Positions 25,915-34,415 of a DNA stretch of 64,000 nucleotides are shown piece by piece. The notes beneath the pieces are model-generated. The model searched no databases and was not told where the DNA came from. It saw only the letters and a list, made by a program, of their open reading frames with translations. The DNA is from JAGREO01 sp020446285 (GTDB lineage Bacteria > Pseudomonadota > Alphaproteobacteria > Geminicoccales > Geminicoccaceae), in assembly GCA_041398005.1 (NCBI GenBank), contig JAWKVP010000001.1:434001-498000 (forward strand). The letters run 5' to 3'. A program made the position numbers and the translations under genes. How positions within the stretch are numbered: position 1 is the first letter of the stretch; each line of letters opens with the position of its first letter.

Positions 25915-26847
25915 CTAGCCGAGGGCCTCGGTCAGTTCCGGCACGATCTTGAACAGATCACCGACAATGCCGTAGTCGGCAACCTGGAAGATCGGCGCTT
26001 CCTCGTCCTTGTTGATCGCGACGATGACCTTGCTGTCCTTCATGCCCGCAAGGTGCTGGATGGCACCCGAAATGCCGGCGGCGACATAGAGATCCGGTGC
26101 AACGATCTTGCCGGTCTGGCCGACCTGCCAGTCATTGGGCGCGTAACCCGCATCGACGGCCGCGCGGCTGGCACCCACGGCGGCACCGAGCTTGTCCGCG
26201 AGCGCCTCGAGAATGGCGAAATTCTCCGCACTGCCGATCCCGCGTCCACCGGAAACGACGATTCGCGCGGATGTCAGGTCAGGACGGTCGGAACTCTGGA
26301 CTTCCCGTCCGATGAAGGTCGAAAGACCCGTCGGATCGACCGCAGCGATCTTCTCGACCGATGCGCTGCCGCCCGTTGCGGGAGCAGCATCGAATGCCGT
26401 CGTGCGTACGGTCAGGACCGGCCTTTCGTCCTTGCATTGCACGGTTGTCAGCGCATTGCCCGCATAGATGTAGCGCTTGTAGGTATCGGCCGACACGACA
26501 TCGACGATGTCACTCACCTGCGCGCTGTCGAGCAGCGCGGATGCACGGGGCATCACATTGCGCCCGAATGTAGTCGAGGCCGCGACAAGATGGCTGTAGC
26601 CCGGAGCCACCGACACCAGCAGTGGCGCAATGTCTTCGGCTGTCGGATTCGCATAGGCATCGTGGTCGACCTGAACGACCTTCGAAACACCCGATACGGC
26701 TGCGGCTTCCGCCGCGACGGCGTCGGCACCCTTGCCGGCGACCAGCAGATGCAGTTCATCGCCGATCTTCGCAGCAGCCGTGACGGCATGAAGAACCGAC
26801 GGGTCGAGATGCTCGCCATCATGCTGGGCCAGAACGAGAATTGCCAT
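25915..26847 (-). CDS. etfA: electron transfer flavoprotein alpha subunit
   Basis: The 310-residue protein has the FAD-binding C-terminal domain of EtfA: VVSGGRGIGSAENF near residues 202-215, then LGAAVGASRAAVDAGY and the late segment YVAAGISGAIQHLAGM. With EtfB it passes electrons from acyl-CoA dehydrogenases to ETF-ubiquinone oxidoreductase. It starts two bases after the etfB stop, and the pair is cotranscribed with hbd downstream. Identity is secure. Confidence 0.95.
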   Translation of the reverse strand: MAILVLAQHDGEHLDPSVLHAVTAAAKIGDELHLLVAGKGADAVAAEAAAVSGVSKVVQVDHDAYANPTAEDIAPLLVSVAPGYSHLVAASTTFGRNVMPRASALLDSAQVSDIVDVVSADTYKRYIYAGNALTTVQCKDERPVLTVRTTAFDAAPATGGSASVEKIAAVDPTGLSTFIGREVQSSDRPDLTSARIVVSGGRGIGSAENFAILEALADKLGAAVGASRAAVDAGYAPNDWQVGQTGKIVAPDLYVAAGISGAIQHLAGMKDSKVIVAINKDEEAPIFQVADYGIVGDLFKIVPELTEALG

Positions 26848-26849
26848 GA

Positions 26850-27599
26850 TCAGACCACTCCAGCTTCGTTCTTCAACTTCCCGACGAGTTCGGCGACGGA
26901 CTCGACACGCACGCCGGCCTTGCGCTTCGGCGGCTCCTCGAAATTCGAGTAGATGAGGCGCGGCGCGACATCCACGCCGAGATCATCCGGCGAAAGGGTA
27001 TCGATCGGCTTCTTCTTCGCCTTCATGATATTCGGCAGACTGGCATAGCGAGGCTCGTTCAGGCGCAGATCGACACTGAGAACCGCCGGAAGGGTGATCT
27101 TCAGATTCTCGATACCTTCATCGACCTCACGGCTGACCGTTGCCGACCCCTCTCCCACATCGAGCTTCGAGACGAAGGTCGCCTGCGCCCAGTTCAGCAG
27201 TGCGGCGAGCATCTGCGCGGTCTGATTGGAATCATCGTCGATCGCCTGCTTGCCGAGAAGGAACAGGCCCGGCTCCTCCCGCTCCGCGATCTTCTGCAAC
27301 AGCCTGGCCACCGCGAGCGGCTGCAATTCCTCGTCCGTCTGGACATGGATGGCCCTGTCGGCGCCCATGGCCAGCGCGGTGCGCAGGGTCTCCTGGCATT
27401 TCGCCGGCCCCATGCTGACGGCGATGACCTCGCTCGCCACACCGGCCTCCTTCAGCCGGATGGCCTGCTCGTTGGCGATCTCGTCAAAGGGATTCATCGA
27501 CATCTTGACGTTGGCGGTCTCGACACCGCTGCCGTCCGCTTTCACCCTGATTTTGACATTGTAGTCCACGACCCGCTTGACGGGGACGACAACCTTCAT
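26850..27599 (-). CDS. etfB: electron transfer flavoprotein beta subunit
   Basis: The 249-residue protein begins MKVVVPVKRVVDYNVKIRVK and has the family segments SMNPFDEIANEQAIRLKEAG and FLLGKQAIDDDSNQTAQMLA, the AMP-binding region of EtfB. It pairs with the adjacent EtfA. About 160 bp separate it from the adenosyltransferase gene upstream, so it may have its own promoter there. Identity is secure. Confidence 0.95.
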   Translation of the reverse strand: MKVVVPVKRVVDYNVKIRVKADGSGVETANVKMSMNPFDEIANEQAIRLKEAGVASEVIAVSMGPAKCQETLRTALAMGADRAIHVQTDEELQPLAVARLLQKIAEREEPGLFLLGKQAIDDDSNQTAQMLAALLNWAQATFVSKLDVGEGSATVSREVDEGIENLKITLPAVLSVDLRLNEPRYASLPNIMKAKKKPIDTLSPDDLGVDVAPRLIYSNFEEPPKRKAGVRVESVAELVGKLKNEAGVV

Positions 27600-27757
27600 G
27601 ACTGCAGCCTTCTTTTGTACTGATCGAGGAAGCAGGATTCCGTTCGAAACCCGTTGTGCAACGCAGCACGGGAGGAATATGCGTCGGTCGGGGGATTGTC
27701 AACGATAGCAGGTGCGGCATCCGCTTGAGGATTTGCGGCAGTTCCCACGCATTTTCC

Positions 27758-28312
27758 CTAACGATGCGCTCCCGGCTGCCACAGGACATCCCCCGCACCG
27801 CGATCGTTCAGAAACCGGCCGAGAACGAAGAAGTGATCGGACAGGCGATTGAGATAGCGCATGGAAGCCGGATTGAGCTCTTCGTCCTCACCCAGCCTGC
27901 CCGCAAGCCGCTCCGCCCGCCGGCAGACCGTGCGCGCCAGATGGAGATGCGCGGAGGCGGGCGAACCGCCGGGCAGGACGAAGGATGTGAGCGGTTGCAA
28001 TTCCGCGTTCATCGAATCGATCTCGGCTTCGAGACGATCCACCTGCGATTGGGAGATGCGCAGCCTGTCGTCGCCGGATCCCGGGCTGCAAAGATCGGCG
28101 CCAAGGTCGAACAGGTCATTCTGGATGCGCGCCAGCATGACATCCGCCTCGCCAGTCGTATGCAGGCGCGCGATCCCGACAACCGCATTGAGCTCGTCGA
28201 CCGTTCCGTATGCCTCGACGCGAAGCGCATGCTTGGCAACCCGGCTGCCATCGCCGAGCGACGTGCGCCCCTGATCGCCGCCGCGCGTGTAGATCTTCGT
28301 CAGGGTGACCAC
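27758..28312 (-). CDS. cob(I)yrinic acid a,c-diamide adenosyltransferase (PduO type)
   Basis: The 184-residue protein has the PduO-type ATP-binding start KIYTRGGDQGRTSLGDGSR at residues 6-24, VEAYGTVDELNAVVG near 32-46 and the RRAERL motif near 148. It adenosylates cob(I)alamin to coenzyme B12. It lies between a small membrane protein and etfB on the same strand, a recurring alphaproteobacterial arrangement that may reflect B12-dependent acyl-CoA mutase metabolism. Confidence 0.9.
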   Translation of the reverse strand: MVTLTKIYTRGGDQGRTSLGDGSRVAKHALRVEAYGTVDELNAVVGIARLHTTGEADVMLARIQNDLFDLGADLCSPGSGDDRLRISQSQVDRLEAEIDSMNAELQPLTSFVLPGGSPASAHLHLARTVCRRAERLAGRLGEDEELNPASMRYLNRLSDHFFVLGRFLNDRGAGDVLWQPGAHR

Positions 28313-28322
28313 GGCGACACCC

Positions 28323-28505
28323 TCAACTTGCGGCGATCATCAGGAGAACGACCGCGATTGCGAGAAACTGGAAACCGACACGCGCGCGCATGAGCAGATT
28401 GCCATACTTGTCATTGAAGGCTCCACCCCGAAAGAAGCTGAAAAGCCCGATCCCGAGAACGGCCAGCGTCGCCAGCATGGCCAGGATGAGAAGCAGATTC
28501 AACAT
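28323..28505 (-). CDS. small twin-transmembrane protein
   Basis: The 60-residue protein has two hydrophobic segments (MLNLLLILAMLATLAVLGIG and the C-terminal FLAIAVVLLMIAA) separated by a basic loop GGAFNDKYGNLLMRARV. This is the layout of HIG1-like 'twin transmembrane' proteins found before PduO adenosyltransferases in many alphaproteobacteria. The ATG at 28505 begins the first membrane segment. Its stop lies ten bases before the adenosyltransferase start. Function unknown; it is probably an inner-membrane protein. Confidence 0.75.
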   Translation of the reverse strand: MLNLLLILAMLATLAVLGIGLFSFFRGGAFNDKYGNLLMRARVGFQFLAIAVVLLMIAAS

Positions 28506-28649
28506 GACTGTGTCCCCTGACCCAACCCGCAACCGGTGTTTCGGGCAGGCTGGACTGATTTTCCATCACTCGCCAGATAGCAGGTTCGTTGGCTGCGCGA
28601 TACCACCCCATGCGACATTCCCCCTCCTCGCCGGAGGGCGCCCTTGCAG

Positions 28650-29459
28650 TCAACTGCCCGCCCTGAGGGGCGAAACCAGCCCTCGCAGTGCCGCAATGGT
28701 GCTGAGCGCGGTGATCCTGCCGGTTCGAGGATTCTCGATACTTGGAATGTTCTCGATCTTCATCTCGAACCGGGCACTGTCGCTGTCCACGGCAATCGAG
28801 TGAATGTTCCGGTCGACGCCGGGATCCGCCCAGATCTCGAGAAGCGTCCGGTCCGGACCGATGCCGGCGAGACTGAGCGCGGCCGCGACATTGACATTGG
28901 CCGGAAACCCGCGCGCACCCTCGCGCGCCGTGCCGGAAAAGATGCGGGTCGGCTCGAGGATCGATGCGACATCGATCCCCTTCTCGTCGAGATAGGGAGC
29001 CCCCAGCAATCCTGCGGGAGGCTTTCGCGTCACCATGCGAACCGAGCGGATGTCGCCCTCGGCGGCTGCCCGGACGGCATCGAGCCCCAGCAATGCACCG
29101 GTCGGCGCGACGATCCGGCCGCCTGTGGAACGGGCCAGTTCGACGATGTCCTCGTGAACGAGAAGCTGGCCGATGCTGAGCGGCATGAAGATCCGGCCGA
29201 GAGTCGCGGCGGGAACGGCGATCTCGCGGAATACCGCCGAAGGAAGGCACTCGACCACGATGTCGGCGACCGGCGCCAGTTCGGCCAGTGGCAGCACCGG
29301 AACGGGCGACCGCAGCCCGGCGATCCGTTCCTTCGCCCGTTCGACGTCCCGCGCGCTGACAGCAACCAGCGACAACCCGCCGATGCCCCTGTCCAGCGCA
29401 TTGGCAACGGCGAGACCGACCGCGCCCAACCCGCCAACGGCCACTCTCAACCTGCTCAC
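28650..29459 (-). CDS. L-aspartate dehydrogenase
   Basis: The 269-residue protein has an N-terminal NAD-binding loop VGGLGAVGLAVANAL and the diagnostic C-terminal block FPANVNVAAALSLAG followed by EIWADPGVDRN. These match AspDH, which interconverts aspartate and oxaloacetate or supplies iminoaspartate. The GTG at 29459, with GGGAG upstream, was chosen over an ATG at 29528 because the Rossmann fold begins a few residues later. It is followed after 144 bp by the twin-membrane protein gene. Confidence 0.82.
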   Translation of the reverse strand: MSRLRVAVGGLGAVGLAVANALDRGIGGLSLVAVSARDVERAKERIAGLRSPVPVLPLAELAPVADIVVECLPSAVFREIAVPAATLGRIFMPLSIGQLLVHEDIVELARSTGGRIVAPTGALLGLDAVRAAAEGDIRSVRMVTRKPPAGLLGAPYLDEKGIDVASILEPTRIFSGTAREGARGFPANVNVAAALSLAGIGPDRTLLEIWADPGVDRNIHSIAVDSDSARFEMKIENIPSIENPRTGRITALSTIAALRGLVSPLRAGS

Positions 29460-29599
29460 GGCGACATGCTCCCTTCCACGCTTGGGTCGATACGCTGTCA
29501 GGGAGACATAGCCGTGAAAACCGGGCATGTCGAAGCATGTGATTCACCGCAGGCCGACATTGGCGGCGTTGCGCGGTTATCGGTGTCAGACGAAACACC

Positions 29600-29642
29600 C
29601 CGGGACAAGGGCCGGAAAACGGATATCCGGCCCTTGTCCCGG
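29600..29642 (-). terminator. strong hairpin downstream of aqpZ
   Basis: A perfect 16-bp stem (29600-29615 with 29627-29642) lies about 30 bases past the aqpZ stop. Only a weak T-rich stretch follows on the minus strand, so it may act as a terminator or as an mRNA 3' end stabiliser. Confidence 0.6.
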
Positions 29643-29671
29643 TCGGGAAGCAGGGACGCCGCGGTGTCTCG

Positions 29672-30373
29672 TCAGTCGTCGTCACCGCTTTCGAGGATAC
29701 GATTGACGATTGCCGCCACGATCGCGCCCGTCGCCGGAGCGGCGAAGAACAGCCAGAGCTGGCTCATCGCATCCTCGCCGGCAAAGATCGCCGGGCCAAG
29801 GCTTCGCGCAGGGTTCACCGATACTCCGGTGATATCGATGCCGACGAGATGGATGGCGACCAGCGTGATGCCGATGGCAAGCCCGCCGAACCCGACCGGT
29901 GCCGCGCCATGCGTGGATCCGAGGATCACCAGGACGAAGATGAAGGTGGCAACCGCCTCGAACAGATATGCCGAGAATTGCGAGTATTCGCCGAGATAGC
30001 CCGGGCCGAAACCGTTCTGTCCGAGATTGATGGCAGTGCCGTCGGCCGGTGGCGTGCCGCCCTGAACGATCATCAGGAGAACCAGGGAGGCGAGAATTGC
30101 CCCGGCGCACTGCGAAATCACATACAGAATGAACTCGCCGAATGACATCCGCCCGGCAACGAGAACGCCGAGACTCACGGCAGGATTGATATGGCAACCG
30201 GAAATCCGCCCGATACCGTAGGCCATGCCGATCAGCGCAAAGCCGAATGCGAACGCGATACCGGCCAAACCGATAAACTCACCGGCGATCACGGCTGCTC
30301 CGCAACCGAAAAGGACAAGTGTGAAAGTGCCGATCAGTTCGGCGATACTCTTGCGCATGTACATTCCCGACAT
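29672..30373 (-). CDS. aqpZ: aquaporin Z-type water channel
   Basis: The 233-residue MIP-family protein has six predicted membrane helices and both NPA boxes, HINPAVS and VNPARS. It also has FGFALIGMAYGIG, an aromatic/Arg-type selectivity region and QLWLFFAAPATGAI near the end, as in water-selective AqpZ. It is an inner-membrane water channel for osmotic balance. The start may be the first ATG or one of two more within five codons. A hairpin follows, and a 360-bp spacer separates it from the divergent glycine-rich gene. Confidence 0.88.
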   Translation of the reverse strand: MSGMYMRKSIAELIGTFTLVLFGCGAAVIAGEFIGLAGIAFAFGFALIGMAYGIGRISGCHINPAVSLGVLVAGRMSFGEFILYVISQCAGAILASLVLLMIVQGGTPPADGTAINLGQNGFGPGYLGEYSQFSAYLFEAVATFIFVLVILGSTHGAAPVGFGGLAIGITLVAIHLVGIDITGVSVNPARSLGPAIFAGEDAMSQLWLFFAAPATGAIVAAIVNRILESGDDD

Positions 30374-30733
30374 TGCAGCTTGGTTGAAAAGGGGAGTTAT
30401 GGCGGGGGTCGCCCCGGCACAATCCGTGAAGGAACGTACGACGACGCCCCTGTGAAATGCGATGGCGACGGCAAGGCCCCGGCGCGATTGTAACGGTATA
30501 CCGTACCAAAGTGTGATCGAATGAGGTCTTGATGAAGGCAGCTCCCCGATCAGTCCATTTCAATCACAAGGCGTACACGAAACCGGTTTTCGCAAAAACG
30601 GTTTTATCGTTCATCGGAGTATGCGTTTTCGAACGGACTTACGCACATCCACCTATAGGCAGCCTATCCGCAATCGGTTCGGATCCTGTCAGGAGCTGCC
30701 TGCGTCGGCAGCACACTGGAAGAGGAGAACCTC
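30374..30733. promoter_or_regulatory. divergent non-coding control region with a 12-bp palindrome
   Basis: No convincing gene is present in these 360 bp between aqpZ and the small glycine-rich protein gene. A perfect 12-base palindrome centred on GGTATACC lies at 30493-30504, and an A/T-rich stretch with repeated CGGTTTT follows near 30585-30605. AGGAGA before 30734 is the ribosome binding site of the rightward gene. The palindrome could be an operator; no regulator is identified. Confidence 0.4.
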
Positions 30734-31027
30734 ATGGAAGGTATCGTCGGACTGATCATCCAGCTCGTTGCCGGTGCTGTCGGCGGCAATGTCGTAGGAT
30801 CGCTCGCCAGGAACCTGTCGCTCGGCACGCTCGGAAATTCGCTCGCCGGCATCGTTGGCGGCGGCCTTGGCGGAACCGTGCTCGCCAGTCTCGGTCTCGG
30901 TGCGCCGGGCATGGAAGGCGGCGGCATGGACATCGGCGCGATCATCGGCCAGGTGGCCGGTGGCGGTGTCGGCGGTGGCATTCTCATGGTCATCATCGGC
31001 GTCATCAGGAAAGCACTCGGCAAGTAA
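30734..31027 (+). CDS. small glycine-rich membrane-associated protein
   Basis: The 97-residue protein is very rich in Gly, Ala, Leu and Ile, with repeated GG motifs (GGNVVGSLARN, IVGGGLGG, VAGGGVGGGILM) and few charged residues apart from the final RKALGK. This resembles glycine-zipper membrane proteins common in alphaproteobacteria. AGGAGA lies just before its ATG. It stands alone between divergent aqpZ and convergent ruvX. Function unknown; envelope localisation is an inference from composition. Confidence 0.65.
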   Translation: MEGIVGLIIQLVAGAVGGNVVGSLARNLSLGTLGNSLAGIVGGGLGGTVLASLGLGAPGMEGGGMDIGAIIGQVAGGGVGGGILMVIIGVIRKALGK

Positions 31028-31037
31028 CATCCCACGG

Positions 31038-31071
31038 GGCCGGGTTCCCGACATCGTCGCGGCACCCGGCC
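31038..31071 (+). terminator. possible weak terminator after the glycine-rich gene
   Basis: An 8-bp GC stem (31038-31045 with 31064-31071) lies eleven bases past the stop codon. No T-run follows, so termination is uncertain. Confidence 0.35.
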
Positions 31072-31085
31072 TCTCGCCGCCGGTT

Positions 31086-31541
31086 TCACCGGCATCTGCG
31101 CGACAGCGCCGAGAGCGCATCCATGAGGATGACGGCCGCCGCATGATGGTCGTCATCCTCACCCGCCTTCGGTTTCGGCAGGGTGCCTTCCCTGCGCGCA
31201 TTCCGGACCGCATCGGTCGTCAGGCTCTCATCCTGCAACATGCAGGGCAGCACCAGCTCTTCGGCCAGTTTGCGGGCAAGGTCGCGTCTGGACTGGGCTG
31301 CCGGTCCGGCCGTACCGTCCAGATTGAGCGGATAGCCGACCACGAGCGCCACGATGCGCCGCTCGACGGCAATCCGATGAAGGCGCAGCAGGTCCGCCTG
31401 CCATCCGCTTCGCCGGATCACGAGCAGCGGCGTGACCAGAAGCCGGTCTTCGTCGCATGCGGCAACGCCGATTCGCCGCTTCGAGATATCGAGACCCATG
31501 AGCGGGCCGTTGTCGGGGAAACATTCGCCTTCCGGTTTCAT
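31086..31541 (-). CDS. ruvX: Holliday junction resolvase-like RuvX (YqgF)
   Basis: The 151-residue protein has the RNase-H-like start LMGLDISKRRIGVA, the middle motif VVGYPLNLDGTAGPAAQ and LQDESLTTDAVRNARR, then a late DHHAAAVILMDAL, which together define YqgF/RuvX. It takes part in processing of 16S rRNA ends or of recombination intermediates. The ATG at 31541 was preferred because a purine-rich site precedes it; an ATG at 31589 is also in frame. It diverges from the TerC-like gene. Confidence 0.87.
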   Translation of the reverse strand: MKPEGECFPDNGPLMGLDISKRRIGVAACDEDRLLVTPLLVIRRSGWQADLLRLHRIAVERRIVALVVGYPLNLDGTAGPAAQSRRDLARKLAEELVLPCMLQDESLTTDAVRNARREGTLPKPKAGEDDDHHAAAVILMDALSALSRRCR

Positions 31542-31618
31542 TTTCCCGACCTGTCGCTTGAGAATTTGTCGCGCGGCGTTATCGTGCATCGCGATTTCAA
31601 CCGCCCGGACCTGCCGCC

Positions 31619-32419
31619 ATGGACCTGCCGATTCTCGATCACGTCTTCACGTTCTTCATGCTGCTGCTCCTGCAAGCCGTGCTCGGTTTCGACAACCTCC
31701 TGTATATTTCGATCGAGGCGAAGAGAGTAGCCGAACCGAAACAGCAGATGGTCCGGCGTTTCGGTATCGGCCTTGCCATGGTCCTGCGGGTGCTGCTCCT
31801 GTTCCTCATCATGCAGGCGATCCAGTATTTTCAGGCACCGTTCTTCAGTCTGGCCCATCCCGGGGTGATCGAGGGCGATTTCAATGTGCACGCGGCGGTC
31901 ACGCTCGTCGGCGGCGCTTTCATCATCTACACCGCGATGAAGGAAATTTCCCACATGCTCGTCGTCGACGATCTCGATCTCGAGGCGGAAAGCAAGGGTG
32001 GACGATCCGTTGCCATGGCCATTCTCTGGATCGTCCTCATGAACCTCGTTTTTTCCTTCGATTCCATCCTGTCGGCGATGGCGCTGACCGACAGTTTCTG
32101 GGTCATGGCCGCGGCGATCGTCGCGTCGGGGCTGATGATGATCTGGCTCTCGGATCATGTTTCGACATTTCTTGCCAGAAACAGGATGTACGAGGTTCTC
32201 GGCCTGTTCATCCTGTTCATCGTCGGCGTGATGCTCGTTTCCGAAGGCGGCCACCTCGCACACCTGCACATCTTCGGCTACATCATCGAGCCCATGGCCA
32301 AGAGTACCTTCTATTTCACCATTGCCATCATGGTCGTCGTCGATCTCGTCCAGTCCCGCTACCAGAAGAAGCTCATGGCCGAACGCAGGATCGTGCGGAA
32401 ATCACCGGCTGACGTCTGA
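31619..32419 (+). CDS. TerC-family integral membrane protein
   Basis: The 266-residue protein has about seven membrane helices and the two acidic signature motifs of the TerC/Alx family: QAVLGFDNLLYI near residues 19-30 and LVFSFDSILSAMALTD near 144-159. Family members export manganese or confer tellurite and pH tolerance. Its last 18 bases overlap the end of the convergent nnr gene. A TerB-like gene lies nearby, but the two are not in one operon. Confidence 0.83.
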   Translation: MDLPILDHVFTFFMLLLLQAVLGFDNLLYISIEAKRVAEPKQQMVRRFGIGLAMVLRVLLLFLIMQAIQYFQAPFFSLAHPGVIEGDFNVHAAVTLVGGAFIIYTAMKEISHMLVVDDLDLEAESKGGRSVAMAILWIVLMNLVFSFDSILSAMALTDSFWVMAAAIVASGLMMIWLSDHVSTFLARNRMYEVLGLFILFIVGVMLVSEGGHLAHLHIFGYIIEPMAKSTFYFTIAIMVVVDLVQSRYQKKLMAERRIVRKSPADV

Positions 32420-33895
32420 GCGGCGAACCTCCGCGAGAACCGACGGTATCTCCTGCGCCAGCGCGCTGACGGAGGGAAACGGTCCCGCTTTCAGGGCTGT
32501 TTCGGCATGCAGCCATGCCGCCGCCGCGGCCGCCTCGAAACCCGGCATCGAACCGGCCAGAAGACCGCCGATCAGGCCGGCGAGCGTATCGCCGGAGCCG
32601 GCCCGCGCGAGGGTGGCAGGGGCATTGACATTGACCAGCACGCGCCCGTCCGGCGCCGCGATGATGGTATCGGAACCCTTGAGCAGGACCACGCAGCCGG
32701 CTTGCCGGGCAAGGGCGAGTGCCCGCATCGGTTTCGGCCCGGATCCGGGTGCCAGACGCGCCATCTCCCCCTCATGCGGCGTGAGGATGCACGCAGGATA
32801 GAGGAGCGGAAAGAAACGGTCCCGCTCGGCGGCGAACATGGTCAGCGCGTCGGCGTCGAACACGCCGGGAAGCCCCAATCCCAGCACGGTTTCGAGCTTG
32901 TCGGCGCTGGCCGGTAACAGGCCCATGCCCGGGCCGGCGACCGTTGCACGAATTCGCCGATCCTGCAGGAAGCCGCTCAGGATTTCCGGCGTGTCCAGCG
33001 ACCGGACCATGACCGTCACGAGATGGCTTGCGTAGATGCCGGCGGCGGCGGGGTCGCAAAGCAGCGTCGTCAGCCCGGCACCGGCAGCCTCTCCCGCCTG
33101 CGCGGCTAGGATCGAGGCACCCGTCATGCCTGCCGGCCCGCCCAGCACGGCCAGTTGGCCGCGATCATACTTGTGGTGAACCGCGCGGGAACCCGGCAGC
33201 AGTCCGCGCCAGAAGGAGGGGTGATTGATGCGCGGCAGAGATCCGTCATGACACTGCCGCTCTTCGGGAATCCCGATATCGACACATGCGATATCGCCAC
33301 AATGGGAGCGACCGGGCTGAAGCGCATGGCCGAGCTTGAGGCGGTTGAAGGTCACGGTGAGATCGGCCGTCGGCGCCCAGCCATGGACCGCACCGGTCGA
33401 CCCGTTGACCCCTGACGGCACATCGACCGATACGATGGTGGCGCCCGCCGCCTGCGCCCGCTTCAGGGCATCGGCCCCCTTCCCGTCGAATGCGCGCGTC
33501 AGGCCGGAACCGAACAGGGCATCGATGACGATGTCTTCCGCCCGGATCGCGATTTCGTCGATGCCGCGATGGGGGCCCGTCCAGGCACGCGATGCCAGCG
33601 CCGCATCATTCGCGAGACGCTCGCGCGGAGCGATGGCGGCCGTCTCGACGGCGATGCCGATCTCCGCGAGCCGCCGTGCCACGACATATCCATCGCCACC
33701 ATTGTTGCCGGGACCGCAGAGAACGACGCAGCGTCGCGGACAATGGCGGCGCAACAGCTCCCGCACGATTCCGCGTCCGGCATTCTCCATCAGTTCGATG
33801 CCGGGAATACCTCCCTCGATCGTCGCGCGGTCGATCGCGGCCGCCATCTCGTTCGTGAGCAGATCGAACGAACCACCGCACGTCCCGACCGTCAC
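32402..33895 (-). CDS. nnr: bifunctional NAD(P)H-hydrate epimerase/dehydratase
   Basis: The 497-residue protein joins two domains. The N-terminal YjeF epimerase part (about 1-215) has LMENAGRGIVRELL, VVLCGPGNNGGDGYVVARRL and DALFGSGLTRAF. The C-terminal ADP-dependent dehydratase part has KYDRGQLAVLGGPAGMTGA, TPHEGEMARL near 366 and the catalytic AGSGDTLAGLIGGLLA near 436. Together they repair hydrated NAD(P)H. The start is a GTG. It is followed by nothing on its strand; TerC converges on its 3' end. Confidence 0.92.
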   Translation of the reverse strand: MTVGTCGGSFDLLTNEMAAAIDRATIEGGIPGIELMENAGRGIVRELLRRHCPRRCVVLCGPGNNGGDGYVVARRLAEIGIAVETAAIAPRERLANDAALASRAWTGPHRGIDEIAIRAEDIVIDALFGSGLTRAFDGKGADALKRAQAAGATIVSVDVPSGVNGSTGAVHGWAPTADLTVTFNRLKLGHALQPGRSHCGDIACVDIGIPEERQCHDGSLPRINHPSFWRGLLPGSRAVHHKYDRGQLAVLGGPAGMTGASILAAQAGEAAGAGLTTLLCDPAAAGIYASHLVTVMVRSLDTPEILSGFLQDRRIRATVAGPGMGLLPASADKLETVLGLGLPGVFDADALTMFAAERDRFFPLLYPACILTPHEGEMARLAPGSGPKPMRALALARQAGCVVLLKGSDTIIAAPDGRVLVNVNAPATLARAGSGDTLAGLIGGLLAGSMPGFEAAAAAAWLHAETALKAGPFPSVSALAQEIPSVLAEVRRSDVSR

Positions 33896-33904
33896 GACGA
33901 CAAC

Positions 33905-34318
33905 TCAGCTGCGCCGATAGCGTGCCTGCGCCGCACGCTCGATGGCGGCGGCGGGGAGCCGTTCGATCCCGAGACGATGGCGCAGCATTTCCAGCAGACG
34001 CAATTCATCCTGCATCGCCTTTCCATCGGCCGCGACGATATCGCAGGCGAGAACATAGGCCGTCTCGCACAATGCCGGCGTCAGGGAATTGGCGATCCGC
34101 GCGATCGCGATGTCGAGACCTTCCTCCATGCGCAGCAATTCCGTGCATTCCGCGCCGATGTCGGAGATGCGGGACTTGTCGAACGGCTCGAACACCGGCA
34201 GTGTCCGCACGAGCCGGCCCATGGTTTCCAGTTCCGCATCGGAAATCTGCCCTTCGGCAACCGAAACCAGGACCATGGTGTAGATGAGCGCGGCATGGGG
34301 GTCGAGGGTACGCTGCAT
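33905..34318 (-). CDS. TerB-family (tellurite resistance-like) protein
   Basis: The 137-residue helical protein shows the TerB-like repeated pattern: VSVAEGQISDAELETMGRLV near residues 18-37 and CDIVAADGKAMQDELRLLEM near 92-111, each an acidic helix pair thought to bind metal. It lies nine bases upstream of nnr on the same strand and is probably cotranscribed. Family members are cytosolic and linked to stress or membrane-associated complexes. The exact role is unknown. Confidence 0.75.
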   Translation of the reverse strand: MQRTLDPHAALIYTMVLVSVAEGQISDAELETMGRLVRTLPVFEPFDKSRISDIGAECTELLRMEEGLDIAIARIANSLTPALCETAYVLACDIVAADGKAMQDELRLLEMLRHRLGIERLPAAAIERAAQARYRRS

Positions 34319-34359
34319 ATCGTTCCTTTGTACCGGGATGAGCGGCGACGTGTGAGGCG

Positions 34360-34404
34360 CATTTCAGGCGGCACCATTTCAGGTGACACATGTTCAGGTG
34401 ACAC
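34360..34404 (+). repeat. three tandem 15-bp repeats before psuG
   Basis: Three adjacent 15-base units (34360-34374, 34375-34389, 34390-34404) share the core TTCAGG-G-CAC; the last two differ only at their first bases. Each of the last two carries an AGGTGAC element like a ribosome binding site followed by ATG. The array ends 11 bases before the psuG start. Copy number changes could alter translation initiation. Confidence 0.7.
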
Positions 34405-34415
34405 ATGGAGTTCGA

